NCBI GenBank assembly: GCA_001296005.1
Contig: LJHR01000035.1
Location: 186,001 to 250,000 of the forward strand
DNA from: an alpha proteobacterium AAP38
Lineage (GTDB): Bacteria; Pseudomonadota; Alphaproteobacteria; Azospirillales; Azospirillaceae
Length of the DNA: 64,000 nucleotides
Reading direction: 5' to 3'
Below are positions 1 to 8,225 of this stretch, piece after piece. Below the pieces are notes generated by a model. That model saw nothing but the letters and a program-made list of their open reading frames with translations, searched no databases and was not told where the DNA came from. Numbering within the stretch: position 1 is the first letter of the stretch; the number at the start of each line of letters is the position of its first letter. Position numbers and translations under genes: made by a program.

Positions 1-663
1 GCCTAGGGCCTTCTGGTCCATGGCCTTGATCTGACCTACCGCCCCAGGGACATGCTTGAAATAATGCGCATTGGTTTCAATCAATTCCCTTGCAAGCGCC
101 AACGCCTGGCTGACCTGCTCCTGCCGCCCTCCCGCTGATGCCTCTGCATGCTCTTGAATGAGTTTTCGCAATGGCGCCAATGGCAGCCAACCAACAGAAC
201 AGTTATATGAAATATAAACAATTCCACCGGAACGCAGCTTTCTCTTAATGAAGTTTAATATAAAATTTCTATTCTCAAACGAAACCCAACTGTGAATTCC
301 ATGGAGACTTATAATATCATATTCAGGCAAGTCCGATTCGTCCAGGAATTCCTGAAAACTACGCTCATGAAAACGAATATTATGCAATCCGGCGGACTCA
401 GCTGCTGCTCTCGCCGCAACGATCTGGCTAGGATTGAAATCAACAGCATCAAAAGTAATGTGCGGATAGGCCATAGCCATGATGTTGGCCGTCACCCCAT
501 ACCCGCACCCAAGTTCGCAGTAGCGCAGGGGCTGGTTGGCATCGGGTGCTTCGAAGCCTTTGAGGGTCATGCAGAATTGCAATGAATGGGGCAAAAGCTC
601 CCCATAGAAATTATTCGTGTAGTTAATGTCGGCAATATAGCCGTCAGTCCAATTCTCCGGCAT
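1..663 (-). CDS. Class I SAM-dependent methyltransferase, 3' end beyond the window
   Basis: The reading frame is open for 221 codons from an ATG at 663 to the window edge, so the C-terminus is missing. The N-terminus has a W-x-x-G-Y-x-x-D-I-x-Y-T pattern and then motif I of the Rossmann methyltransferase fold, ELGCGYG at residues 50-56, followed by an acidic residue in a VDF context that should bind the SAM ribose. This start is typical of methyltransferases that carry a later 'methyltransferase regulatory' domain, but that part lies outside the window. The substrate is unknown. The ATG overlaps the stop of an upstream frame by one base (TGATG), which suggests translational coupling. Base composition is more AT-rich than the housekeeping genes to the right, so this is likely the edge of an accessory or surface-polysaccharide region. 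Confidence 0.8.
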   Translation of the reverse strand, partial: MPENWTDGYIADINYTNNFYGELLPHSLQFCMTLKGFEAPDANQPLRYCELGCGYGVTANIMAMAYPHITFDAVDFNPSQIVAARAAAESAGLHNIRFHERSFQEFLDESDLPEYDIISLHGIHSWVSFENRNFILNFIKRKLRSGGIVYISYNCSVGWLPLAPLRKLIQEHAEASAGGRQEQVSQALALARELIETNAHYFKHVPGAVGQIKAMDQKALG

Positions 664-920
664 CACGCGTCACCCAACTTATGAGTTTGAAGCGGTACCA
701 TGGTAAGCGCAAGATTGTCCAGACGCAGTCCAGCTACGGAGGGCTGGACTTGCAACAGGGTATTCGAAATCTCTATTTCGTTCTCCGGGGTATATTCAAT
801 ATGTTGCTGGCGGGGTGATATGTATGTATCGCGGTCGAACCGGGGCGTGATCCTGCCCGTTGCTGCGTACAGTTTCCTTCCCTTCGTGGCGACTTGATAT
901 TTCTGGATGGCTTCCCCCAC
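663..920 (-). CDS. Possible small hypothetical protein coupled to the methyltransferase
   Basis: A frame ending at 663 overlaps the methyltransferase start by one base. The part outside serB gives about 85 residues from a GTG at 920; an ATG at 1064 in the same frame would overlap the divergent serB gene. No convincing ribosome binding site precedes the GTG. No family is recognised. The stop/start overlap and the rather polar, non-repetitive C-terminal half support coding, but the region must also hold the serB promoter, so this could be chance. A small hairpin (7-bp arms, about 730-751) lies inside it. Nothing else is seen between 664 and 996. Confidence 0.25.
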   Translation of the reverse strand: MGEAIQKYQVATKGRKLYAATGRITPRFDRDTYISPRQQHIEYTPENEIEISNTLLQVQPSVAGLRLDNLALTMVPLQTHKLGDA

Positions 921-996
921 AGACGATTGATTGCCAGCGGTTCCATAGGGGGCGATAAGGGCGGCAATCGACCACCCAATCTGGACGGGATATAAG

Positions 997-1899
997 ATGC
1001 TGCGCCAAGTCTTGACCCTGATCGCCGATCCGGCTGCCTTCACGCTGGATGATGCCGTCGCCAAGCTGGCCCGTGCCGCCCTGGCCGATCTGGGGGCGCA
1101 GACGGCGCCGGCGGACTGGCTGGTGCCGGGGATCGCCTGCGATATCGGCTTTGACGGGCTGAATGACGATCAGGCGCAGGCCGCCGTGGCCAAGGCGCTG
1201 GCCGGCAAGCCGGTGGACATCGTAGCGCAGGGCGTGGAAGGCCGGCGCAAGTCGGTTCTGGTGGCCGATATGGAATCGACCATCATCCAGCAGGAGATGC
1301 TGGACGAACTGGGTGATCTGGTGGGGGCCCGCGACCGCATTGCCGCCATCACCCACCGCGCCATGAATGGCGAGATCGACTTCAAGGGCGCGCTGCGGGA
1401 GCGGGTGGCGCTGCTGGCGGGACTGGATGCCGGCGTGCTGACCCAGATGATCGGGCGCATCACCTATATGCCGGGGGCATCCACCCTGATCGCCACCTTG
1501 AAGAAGCATGGCGTCTATTGCGCCCTGGTGTCGGGCGGGTTCAAGACCTTCACGGCCCATGTGCGCGGAGAGCTGGGCTTTGACGAGGATCAGGCCAATG
1601 ACCTGATTGTGGAGGGGGGCAAGCTGGCCGGGACGGTGTTCGAGCCGATCCTGGACAAGGATGCCAAGCATCAGGCCCTGATCCGCATCACGTCCGCCCA
1701 CCGCGTGCCGGTGGCGGCCAGCATCACCGTGGGTGACGGGGCCAACGATTTGCCCATGCTGATGGCTGCCGGGATGGGTGTCGCCTATCACGCCAAGCCC
1801 AGCGTGGCGGCCCAGGCCCGCGCCCGCATCGACCATGGCGACCTGACGGCCCTTCTCTATATTCAGGGATACAGGGCTGAAGAAATCGTGGTGGCGTGA
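997..1899 (+). CDS. serB: Phosphoserine phosphatase SerB
   Basis: Encodes 300 residues of a HAD-family phosphatase that dephosphorylates 3-phosphoserine, the last step of serine biosynthesis. An N-terminal ACT-like segment (residues 1-80) precedes the HAD core. The nucleophile motif is DMEST at 91-95, so the usual second aspartate of DxDxT is glutamate here. Motif II is SGGF at 179-182 and motif III/IV is GDGANDLPML at 247-256, which binds magnesium. Length fits alphaproteobacterial SerB. It is monocistronic or followed by the exporter gene after 53 bases; a GC hairpin (about 1889-1913) with no T-run sits at its end. Confidence 0.93.
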   Translation: MLRQVLTLIADPAAFTLDDAVAKLARAALADLGAQTAPADWLVPGIACDIGFDGLNDDQAQAAVAKALAGKPVDIVAQGVEGRRKSVLVADMESTIIQQEMLDELGDLVGARDRIAAITHRAMNGEIDFKGALRERVALLAGLDAGVLTQMIGRITYMPGASTLIATLKKHGVYCALVSGGFKTFTAHVRGELGFDEDQANDLIVEGGKLAGTVFEPILDKDAKHQALIRITSAHRVPVAASITVGDGANDLPMLMAAGMGVAYHAKPSVAAQARARIDHGDLTALLYIQGYRAEEIVVA

Positions 1900-1952
1900 G
1901 GGCGCCACCACCGGCAGCATAGGCATATCCACGGTGATGGAGTGCCCTGCCC

Positions 1953-2588
1953 ATGCCTGCCTTCCCCATCGAAACATTGTTGCTGTTCATGGCCGCGGCC
2001 CTGGCGCTGAACCTGACGCCGGGACCCGACATGCTGTTCTGCCTGGGCAGTGGGGCACATCGCGGGCCAAAGGCCGGGGTGGCGGCGTCGCTGGGCGTGG
2101 CCTGCGGGGCCATGGTGCATACGGCGGCGGCGGCCTTCGGGCTGGCGGGGCTGCTGATGGCGTCGCCCCTGCTGTTTGAAATCGTGCGCTGGACGGGGGC
2201 GGCCTATCTGGTCTGGCTGGCCTGGAACACCTTCCGCGCGACACCGCCGGTGGCCGATAGCACGAAGGTGACGCAGAAGGATATCAGCCGTATCTTCCTG
2301 CGCGGTGCCGTCACCAACATGCTGAACCCCAAGGTGGCCATCTTCTTCCTGGCCTTCCTGCCGCAATTCATCGATCCCGCGCGCGGCAGCGTCGTGGTGC
2401 AAGCCCTGATCCTGGGCACGCTAATGAACATCTCCGGTACCATCGTGAATGCCGCCGTGGGCGCCGGTGCCGGTGGCCTGGGCCGGCATCTGGCCCGCAA
2501 CCCGGTGGCAGCCAAGGTGCTGAACTACCTGTCCGGTACCGTGTTCCTGGGCCTTGCCGTCCGTCTGGGTTTCATGAGCCGGGTATAA
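1953..2588 (+). CDS. LysE/RhtB family amino-acid exporter
   Basis: Encodes a 211-residue inner-membrane protein with about six hydrophobic segments. The N-terminal signature NLTPGPDMLF (about residues 20-29) and the following small-residue-rich helix are characteristic of LysE/RhtB translocators, which export amino acids or homoserine lactones using the proton gradient. A second family feature is the MLNPKVAIFFLAFLPQF segment near residue 118. The substrate cannot be read from sequence. It follows serB on the same strand, which might hint at serine or threonine export, but that is inference only. Confidence 0.88.
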   Translation: MPAFPIETLLLFMAAALALNLTPGPDMLFCLGSGAHRGPKAGVAASLGVACGAMVHTAAAAFGLAGLLMASPLLFEIVRWTGAAYLVWLAWNTFRATPPVADSTKVTQKDISRIFLRGAVTNMLNPKVAIFFLAFLPQFIDPARGSVVVQALILGTLMNISGTIVNAAVGAGAGGLGRHLARNPVAAKVLNYLSGTVFLGLAVRLGFMSRV

Positions 2589-3179
2589 TCACGGGATGGC
2601 CAGGACGCCCGCCATCCCGACGCGGATGGCGGCACGGTCCTGCTCATCCTTGTTCTGGGACAGCTTGGCCTTGGCTTCCAACCGGTCCACATGCAGCACG
2701 ATGCCGACGATGCCACGCAGCATGGCGGCGATGTAATCATCGGGCGCGTCACCAACCTGCCATGCCCGTTCCCGCCCCGCCTCATGCCGATTGGTCAGAC
2801 GGGTGACGATATCCAGCAGACCAGCCGCATCCTCCACCACCTCCAGCCGCCCATGGGCCTGAACGCTGACATAGTTCCAGGTGGGAACGACCTTGCCCGT
2901 CTTCTGCTTTTCCGCATACCAGGCGGGGGTGACATAGCCGTCCCCACCTTGGAAAATGGCCAGCGACGGCACAGCGGGGTCAAACCGCTTCCAATGCGGG
3001 TTGGCGCGGGCGACATGGCCGATCAGGCGGACGCCATCACCGGAACGGTCCAGCAGCAGGGGCAGCGGGGTGGACAGCAATCCACCCTCCCCCAGGCTGA
3101 CCAGCGTGGCGAAAGACAGGGTTTCGATGAGGGCGAGGGCGTCGCTCTCTTCCATCTTGAAATGCGTGGGCGTGTACAT
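2589..3179 (-). CDS. FMN-binding PaiB-family protein (putative transcriptional regulator)
   Basis: Encodes 196 residues matching the PaiB/'FMN-binding negative transcriptional regulator' family: an N-terminal MYTPxHF start, a split-barrel core with HVARANPHWKRF near residues 74-85, and the PTWNYVSVQAHG block near residues 119-130. Family members have a flavin-reductase-like split barrel; the Bacillus PaiB homologue is tied to repression of protease and sporulation genes, but the role in proteobacteria is not established. It converges with the LysE gene, whose stop codon abuts its own stop, and diverges from chrA. Confidence 0.87.
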   Translation of the reverse strand: MYTPTHFKMEESDALALIETLSFATLVSLGEGGLLSTPLPLLLDRSGDGVRLIGHVARANPHWKRFDPAVPSLAIFQGGDGYVTPAWYAEKQKTGKVVPTWNYVSVQAHGRLEVVEDAAGLLDIVTRLTNRHEAGRERAWQVGDAPDDYIAAMLRGIVGIVLHVDRLEAKAKLSQNKDEQDRAAIRVGMAGVLAIP

Positions 3180-3317
3180 CGGGCATATCCAGGGTTCTGC
3201 CCCTTCTTACTGACGCAAGTGCAGTGCCTGCGCATTCATTGTCTTGTCATAAGGACAAGGTTGCATCCACGCCGTCGCGCCCGCAGCATTCGCCAGCGTG
3301 AATGAAGGGAGATCAGG

Positions 3318-4580
3318 ATGCCCGGTTTCGGGGAGGCGTTGCGGTTCTGGTTGTGGCTCGGCTGTGTCAGTTTCGGTGGGCCGGCGGGGCAGATCGCCCT
3401 GATGCAGCAGGAACTGGTGGATAAGCGGCGCTGGATCGACAGTACGCGGTTCCTGCACGGGCTGAACTTTGCCATGCTGCTGCCGGGGCCGGAGGCACAG
3501 CAGCTGGCCACCTATGTCGGCTGGCGCTTGCATGGGGTGTGGGGCGGGCTGGCGGCTGGCGGCCTGTTCGTGCTGCCGGGGGCGCTGGTGCTGCTGGCCC
3601 TGTCCTGGCTAGCCGCGGAACATGGGGATCTGGCCTGGGTGGCGGCCCTGTTCGACGGGGTCAAACCGGTGGTCATCGCCATCATCGCGGCATCCGTCTG
3701 GCGCCTTGGCCGGCGGACATTGAAGGGACCGGCACCGCTGCTGCTGGCGTTCGCTGCCTTTCTGGGGCTGTATCTGGGCCATGTGCCGTTTCCGGTGGTG
3801 ATCGCGGCGGCGGCGCTGGTCGGCTATCTGTCGGCAAAGGCCGGGCGGCCACTTTTCGCACCAGCGGGCCATGGGGTGGGCAATGATTTCGTCCCCGATG
3901 ATCAGCCAGTAGATCGGAGTGCGAAGCGTCTTCTACGTATGGCTGTCCTTTTCGCCCTGCTGCTGCTGGTGCCGGTGGTCGGCACGGTACTGCTGCTGGG
4001 GCGCAACCCCTGGGCCGATATCGCCGACCTGTTCACGACGGCGGCCTTCGTCACCTTTGGCGGTGCCTATGCGGTGTTGCCCTTCATCGCCGAGCGCGCG
4101 GTGGAGAATTACCAGTGGCTGACGCCCGCTGACATGGTGAATGGGCTGGCGCTGGCCGAAAGCACGCCGGGGCCGCTGATCCTGGTCACCCAATATGTCG
4201 GCTTCTTCGCGGGCTGGAACCATCCGGGCAGCCTGTCGCCGCTGGCGGCGGGGATCACGGGGGCCGCACTCACCACCTATGTCACCTTCCTGCCCTGCTT
4301 CTTCTTCATCTTCGCCGGCGCCCCCTATGTGGAGGCGTTGATCCATAACCGGGCCGCAGCGGGGGCCCTGGCCGCCATCACCGCGGCGGTGGTCGGCGTG
4401 ATCTTGAACCTGGGTGTGGTTCTGGGCGAGGCGGTGCTGCTGCCCCGCGGGTCTGTCGATTGGGTTGCCGTGGTGGTCGCTGCTATCGCCCTGGCCGCCA
4501 TGCTGCGCCTCAAGCTGGCGGTGCATTGGCTGGTGCTGGCCGGGGCGGGGTTCGGGCTGCTACGGATGGCGCTGGGGTGA
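3318..4580 (+). CDS. chrA: Chromate transporter ChrA (CHR family, two-domain)
   Basis: Encodes a 420-residue membrane protein with two homologous CHR halves. The first has FGGPAGQIALM near residue 19 and LPGPEAQQLATYVG near residue 54; the second has FGGAYAVLPFI near residue 243 and STPGPLILVTQYVGF near residue 277. This duplicated FGG...PGP pattern is diagnostic of long-chain CHR proteins, which export chromate and so give chromate resistance. No chrB or other chr gene is adjacent. It ends at a bidirectional terminator shared with the convergent Lrp gene. Confidence 0.92.
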   Translation: MPGFGEALRFWLWLGCVSFGGPAGQIALMQQELVDKRRWIDSTRFLHGLNFAMLLPGPEAQQLATYVGWRLHGVWGGLAAGGLFVLPGALVLLALSWLAAEHGDLAWVAALFDGVKPVVIAIIAASVWRLGRRTLKGPAPLLLAFAAFLGLYLGHVPFPVVIAAAALVGYLSAKAGRPLFAPAGHGVGNDFVPDDQPVDRSAKRLLRMAVLFALLLLVPVVGTVLLLGRNPWADIADLFTTAAFVTFGGAYAVLPFIAERAVENYQWLTPADMVNGLALAESTPGPLILVTQYVGFFAGWNHPGSLSPLAAGITGAALTTYVTFLPCFFFIFAGAPYVEALIHNRAAAGALAAITAAVVGVILNLGVVLGEAVLLPRGSVDWVAVVVAAIALAAMLRLKLAVHWLVLAGAGFGLLRMALG

Positions 4581-4589
4581 GGAGCAATG

Positions 4590-4622
4590 AAAAAGGCGCC
4601 CTGCGGGGCGCCCTTTCCGTGA
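4590..4622. terminator. Bidirectional rho-independent terminator between chrA and the Lrp gene
   Basis: A perfect 7-bp GC stem (GGCGCCC at 4596-4602 with GGGCGCC at 4607-4613) is flanked by five A on the left and by CCCTTTCC on the right. It therefore reads as a good terminator for the minus-strand Lrp gene and a weaker one for chrA. Confidence 0.85.
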
Positions 4623-4628
4623 AGACCG

Positions 4629-5150
4629 TTAGTCTTCGGTATCCTCGTCGTCCTCGTCCTTCGACTCCGGACCGACATCCACATCAATCGGCACGCCGGG
4701 GGCGTATTTGGACTGGCGGATGGCCAGGGCCGATTTCACGTGGCTGACATTGGGTGCCGCCGTCAGCTTGGTGGTCAGGAAGCGCTGATAGCTGTCCCAG
4801 TCGACGGCGACAACCTTCAGCAGGAAGTCAGTCTCACCGGCCAGCATGTTGCATTCCCGAACCTCCGGCCAGGAATTGACCAGCGATTCGAAACGCTTCA
4901 GATCGCTTTCCGCCTGGGACGACAGGCCGACCTGTGCGAAAACCGTGACATGGAAGCCCATGGATTCCGGATTGATGTCGGCATGGTAGCCCCGGATATA
5001 GCCCGCCTCTTCCAGCGCGCGCACGCGCCGCAGGCAGGGGGGAGCCGAAATACCGGCACGCCGGGCCAATTCAACATTGGTCATCCGGCCGTCCGCCTGC
5101 AGGTCGCGCAGGATGCGCCGATCAATTCGGTCGAGTTTGACCCGCCGCAT
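4629..5150 (-). CDS. Lrp/AsnC family transcriptional regulator
   Basis: Encodes 173 residues. A winged helix-turn-helix spans about residues 5-65 (LDRIDRRILRDLQADGR opening, recognition region NVELARRAGISAPPCLRRV), followed by an RAM/ligand-binding domain at about 70-150 (ECNMLAGETDFLLKV). Lrp/AsnC proteins form octamers that respond to amino acids. The C-terminus has an unusual acidic tail of about 20 residues rich in D and E that is not part of the family core. It is divergent from the ELM1-like gene with only 30 bases between the starts proposed here, so its promoter would overlap that gene's 5' end. Confidence 0.93.
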   Translation of the reverse strand: MRRVKLDRIDRRILRDLQADGRMTNVELARRAGISAPPCLRRVRALEEAGYIRGYHADINPESMGFHVTVFAQVGLSSQAESDLKRFESLVNSWPEVRECNMLAGETDFLLKVVAVDWDSYQRFLTTKLTAAPNVSHVKSALAIRQSKYAPGVPIDVDVGPESKDEDDEDTED

Positions 5151-5180
5151 GGTGATTTTTTAACTCCAGGAGTTCTTGAT

Positions 5181-6236
5181 TTGAGCAAGGATATTACACG
5201 GGACGGCCCAACCTGCAAGGGCGACCCGATTTGCGACACAAAATTTCCTGGGGACAAGTCTTCGCATACGTATGCGGACAACAAAATCCCTACTTGCTGG
5301 GTCGTGTCTGATGGGCGGGCGGGAATCGAGAACCCCTGTCTGGGGCTGGCGGAGGCGCTGGGCCTGTCACCGATCGTGAAACGCGTGAAACTGCGCAGCC
5401 CCTGGCGGCAGACGACACCCTATCTGCCCTTACCCGGTATCCGCCTGGCGTTGGACCCATCATCCGACCGGCTGGACCCACCCTGGCCCGATCTGCTGAT
5501 CAGTTCGGGGCGGCAGGCGGTGGCCCTGTCGATGGCGGTGGCGCGACGGTCACCCCGGACGGTGCGCGTGCATATCCAGAATCCGGGCGTGCCGTTTAGC
5601 CGCTTCGATCTGGTGTCCCTGCCCCGCCATGATGGCAAAAGCGGCGCCAATCTTGTGGAAAGCGTGGGGGCCATCCACCGCGTGACAGCGGAAAAGCTGT
5701 CAGCGGCAGCCCTGGAATGGGGGCATCTGGCCGATGGCCGGGGCCGCCCCCTGGTCAGTGTGATGATCGGCGGTTCCAACCGCTTCTGCCAATTGACGCC
5801 ACAGACGATGACGGGCGTGGCGGAGCAGCTGGCCACCCTGGTTCGGGACCAGGGCGTAGGCATGCTGATCACCACATCGCGACGCACAGGCGCGGAGAAT
5901 GAAGCGATTCTGAAGCAGGCGCTGTCGGGCCTGCCGGTATTCCTGTGGGATGGAACAGGCCCCAACCCTTATTTCGGGATGCTGGCCCTGGCCGATGCGT
6001 TGATCGTCACCTCTGACAGTGTGGCGATGGTGTCGGAGGCAGCCAGCACGGGCAAGCCCGTGCATGTCATCGACCTGCCCGGCAACGCACCGAAATTCAC
6101 CCGATTCCATGACGCAATACGGGCGGAGGGAATCACCCGTCCTTTCCAGGGACGTCTGGAAAGCTGGACCTATCAGCCGCTGGACGATACCGCCCGGCTG
6201 GCCGCACGCGTGCGGGATCTGATGGCATCGCGATGA
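5181..6236 (+). CDS. Mitochondrial fission ELM1-family protein
   Basis: Encodes about 351 residues of the ELM1 family, named after a plant mitochondrial fission factor but widespread in alphaproteobacteria, where its role is unknown. The family start WVVSDGRAGIENPCLGLAEALG is at residues 40-61, with a GGSNRF glycine loop mid-protein and TSDSVAMVSEA plus GKPVHVIDL blocks near the C-terminus, reminiscent of a GT-B glycosyltransferase fold. No ATG lies upstream in frame outside the Lrp gene. I chose the TTG at 5181 because AGGAG (5168-5172) precedes it by 8 bases. The first 38 residues are unlike the family, so the start stays uncertain. Confidence 0.82.
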   Translation: MSKDITRDGPTCKGDPICDTKFPGDKSSHTYADNKIPTCWVVSDGRAGIENPCLGLAEALGLSPIVKRVKLRSPWRQTTPYLPLPGIRLALDPSSDRLDPPWPDLLISSGRQAVALSMAVARRSPRTVRVHIQNPGVPFSRFDLVSLPRHDGKSGANLVESVGAIHRVTAEKLSAAALEWGHLADGRGRPLVSVMIGGSNRFCQLTPQTMTGVAEQLATLVRDQGVGMLITTSRRTGAENEAILKQALSGLPVFLWDGTGPNPYFGMLALADALIVTSDSVAMVSEAASTGKPVHVIDLPGNAPKFTRFHDAIRAEGITRPFQGRLESWTYQPLDDTARLAARVRDLMASR

Positions 6237-6258
6237 GGTGTATGTGGGCCAGAAAAGC

Positions 6259-6295
6259 CAAAGGGCCGGCCCCTGGTGGGTGCCGGCCCTTTCGG
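6259..6295. terminator. Terminator after the ELM1-like gene, facing tRNA-Val
   Basis: A GC-rich stem (AAGGGCCGGC on the left, GCCGGCCCTT on the right, 12-base loop with some further pairing) ends in TTTCGG. It lies between the plus-strand ELM1-like gene and the convergent minus-strand tRNA gene. Confidence 0.75.
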
Positions 6296-6306
6296 TTTGG
6301 AACGGA

Positions 6307-6381
6307 TGGTGGGCGCGACAGGGATTGAACCTGTGACCCCTACCATGTCAAGGTAGTGCTCTCCCGCTGAGCTACGCGCCC
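6307..6381 (-). tRNA. tRNA-Val (anticodon GAC)
   Basis: Read on the minus strand, this is a 75-nt cloverleaf including an encoded CCA end. The acceptor stem is GGGCGCG paired with CGCGCCC (7 bp). The D arm is GCTC/GAGC. The anticodon arm is CTACC-TTGACAT-GGTAG, giving anticodon GAC for valine codons GTC/GTT. The T arm is ACAGG-TTCAATC-CCTGT. All stems pair fully. Confidence 0.97.
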
Positions 6382-6578
6382 ATCCGTCCTTGCCCCTCTG
6401 CCCTGTCGTCGTTGGCTTCGTTTCCGTCGCCGTCGTCGGCAGCGCCGTCGGGGTGGGCGTGCTTATAACCACCTGATCCGGGCATTGCAACACCCTCTTT
6501 TCAGAAAATTGTCGTTTTTTTTCGAAGGCGGCCTGTTCGGGTGGCGGGGCATCTCACAATTCGATACATCTTTCAGCC

Positions 6579-7508
6579 ATGAGCAGCACCAACACATCCC
6601 TGGGCAGCATGAAGCCGACCAGCCGTCCCCTGGACGCGGGATACGGGGGCAATGTGTTCCGCGTGCTGCGTCCGGCGCAGGTGCAGCACCCCATCGTCCT
6701 GGCCTCCCCCCATAGCGGGCGCGACTATCCGGAAAGCTTCGTGGCGCATTCACGGCTGGACGGAATGGCACTGCGCCGGTCGGAGGATTGCTTCGTCGAC
6801 GAGATTTTCACCCCCGCCGTTGATCTGGGCGTGCCACTGCTGCTGGCTTTGTTCCCACGCGCCTATCTGGACCCCAATCGGGAACCGTTCGAATTCGACC
6901 CGACCATGTTCGAAGGCGCCCTGCCCTCCTATGTCAACAGCCGCAGCCCGCGTGTGGCGGCGGGGCTGGGCACCATCCCGCGCGTGGTGGCCAGCGGGGA
7001 GGAGATTTATGCCAGGCGCCTGCGATTCGCCGAGGCCGTGGATCGGGTCGACCGTTGCTATTATCCTTATCATGCCGCCCTGCGCGGCCTGATTGACCAG
7101 ACGCGCGCGGCTTTTGGCTATTGCATCCTGGTGGACTGCCATTCCATGCCCTCCATCGGCCTGCCGCCGGAGGCCGCGGCCAGCGGGTCGCTGGACATGG
7201 TGCTGGGCGATTGCTTCGGCAGCGCCTGCCACGCTGCCGTGACGGGAGCGGCGGAAGATGCACTGACGGACCTTGGCTATATTGTGGGCCGTAACGCACC
7301 CTATGCCGGTGGATACACTACCCGCCATTATGGCCGGCCCGGTGATGGAGTGCATGCGCTGCAGATTGAACTGAACCGCTCCCTCTATATGGATGAGGTC
7401 GCCTTGGCACGCCGTTCCTATCTTCCCACCCTCGCGGCCCATATGTGCCAGTTGGTGACCCGTCTGGCGGCGGTTCCCGCCGACAAGCTGCGGCCCAAGG
7501 CGCGTTAG
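6579..7508 (+). CDS. N-formylglutamate amidohydrolase family protein
   Basis: Encodes 309 residues with the FGase family blocks: SPHSGRDYP near residue 46, RSEDCFVDE near 66, LLALFPRAYLDPNREPFE near 88, VDCHSMPS near 188, and GYTTRHYGRPGDGVHALQIE near 246. Histidines and acidic residues in these blocks form a metal site of the zinc-carboxypeptidase-like fold. N-formylglutamate deformylase (HutG) acts in histidine degradation, but no other hut genes are here, so the substrate may differ. It is followed 21 bases later by a GNAT gene on the same strand, probably one operon. Confidence 0.87.
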   Translation: MSSTNTSLGSMKPTSRPLDAGYGGNVFRVLRPAQVQHPIVLASPHSGRDYPESFVAHSRLDGMALRRSEDCFVDEIFTPAVDLGVPLLLALFPRAYLDPNREPFEFDPTMFEGALPSYVNSRSPRVAAGLGTIPRVVASGEEIYARRLRFAEAVDRVDRCYYPYHAALRGLIDQTRAAFGYCILVDCHSMPSIGLPPEAAASGSLDMVLGDCFGSACHAAVTGAAEDALTDLGYIVGRNAPYAGGYTTRHYGRPGDGVHALQIELNRSLYMDEVALARRSYLPTLAAHMCQLVTRLAAVPADKLRPKAR

Positions 7509-7529
7509 CCTGAACGGGACGAAATAGAG

Positions 7530-8084
7530 ATGCACATCCGCACCGCAACGGCTGCCGACGCCGCCGCCATCGCCGCCATCTATGCCCCGCATGTCAGCGA
7601 GGGCACGGCCAGCTATGAGAGCGTTCCGCCGGATACCGGCGAAATGGCCATGCGTATGGCCGCCATTCAGGCCCAGGGTTTCCCCTATCTGGTGGCGGAA
7701 CGGTTCGGGCAGGTGCTGGGCTATGCCTATGGCAGTCCGTTCCGGTCCCGCCCCGGCTATCGCTTCACGGTGGAGAATTCCATCTATGTGGCGCCGGAAG
7801 CGCAGGGGGCTGGTGTCGGGCGTGCCCTGCTCAAGGCATTGATCGATCAATGTACCCGCGCCGGATATCGCCGCATGGTGGCCGTGATCGGCGATGGCAG
7901 CAATGAAGGCTCCGTCGGGCTACATCGCGCGCTTGGCTTTGAACTGGCCGGGTCCATTCCCGGTCTGGGCGTCAAACATGGGCGCTGGCTGGACTGGGTC
8001 ATGATGGTCCGACCGCTGGGTGATCCGCAAGCCCCGCCCCCCGGCCCGGATGAACATCCTGGCCTGCCACCGGCTCTATTATAA
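7530..8084 (+). CDS. GNAT N-acetyltransferase, phosphinothricin/MnaT type
   Basis: Encodes 184 residues. The opening IRTATAADAAAIAAIYAPHV, the acetyl-CoA loop EAQGAGVGRALL (about residues 91-102) and NEGSVGLHRALGFE (about 127-140) match the phosphinothricin acetyltransferase subfamily, whose chromosomal members acetylate methionine sulfone/sulfoximine and similar amines. The last 20 residues are proline-rich and outside the family core. It is co-oriented with the amidohydrolase gene. Confidence 0.9.
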   Translation: MHIRTATAADAAAIAAIYAPHVSEGTASYESVPPDTGEMAMRMAAIQAQGFPYLVAERFGQVLGYAYGSPFRSRPGYRFTVENSIYVAPEAQGAGVGRALLKALIDQCTRAGYRRMVAVIGDGSNEGSVGLHRALGFELAGSIPGLGVKHGRWLDWVMMVRPLGDPQAPPPGPDEHPGLPPALL

Positions 8085-8225
8085 ACCGGGTTTCCGTTCC
8101 GGATTTCCATTCTGACCAAAAGGATAGGTTGGCGATGGCGGTCACGCGGCCCCATGCCTGATAGGTTGTTCTCGGGGGCGAGGACCGGCGCGATGGCGCC
8201 GGGCACGAAGGGGAACCTGTCCGGC

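Noticed and set aside
796..1977. Long open frame antisense to serB
   Set aside because: High-GC codon bias opens the opposite strand; the protein is His/Gly/Gln-rich with no domain, and serB is certain.
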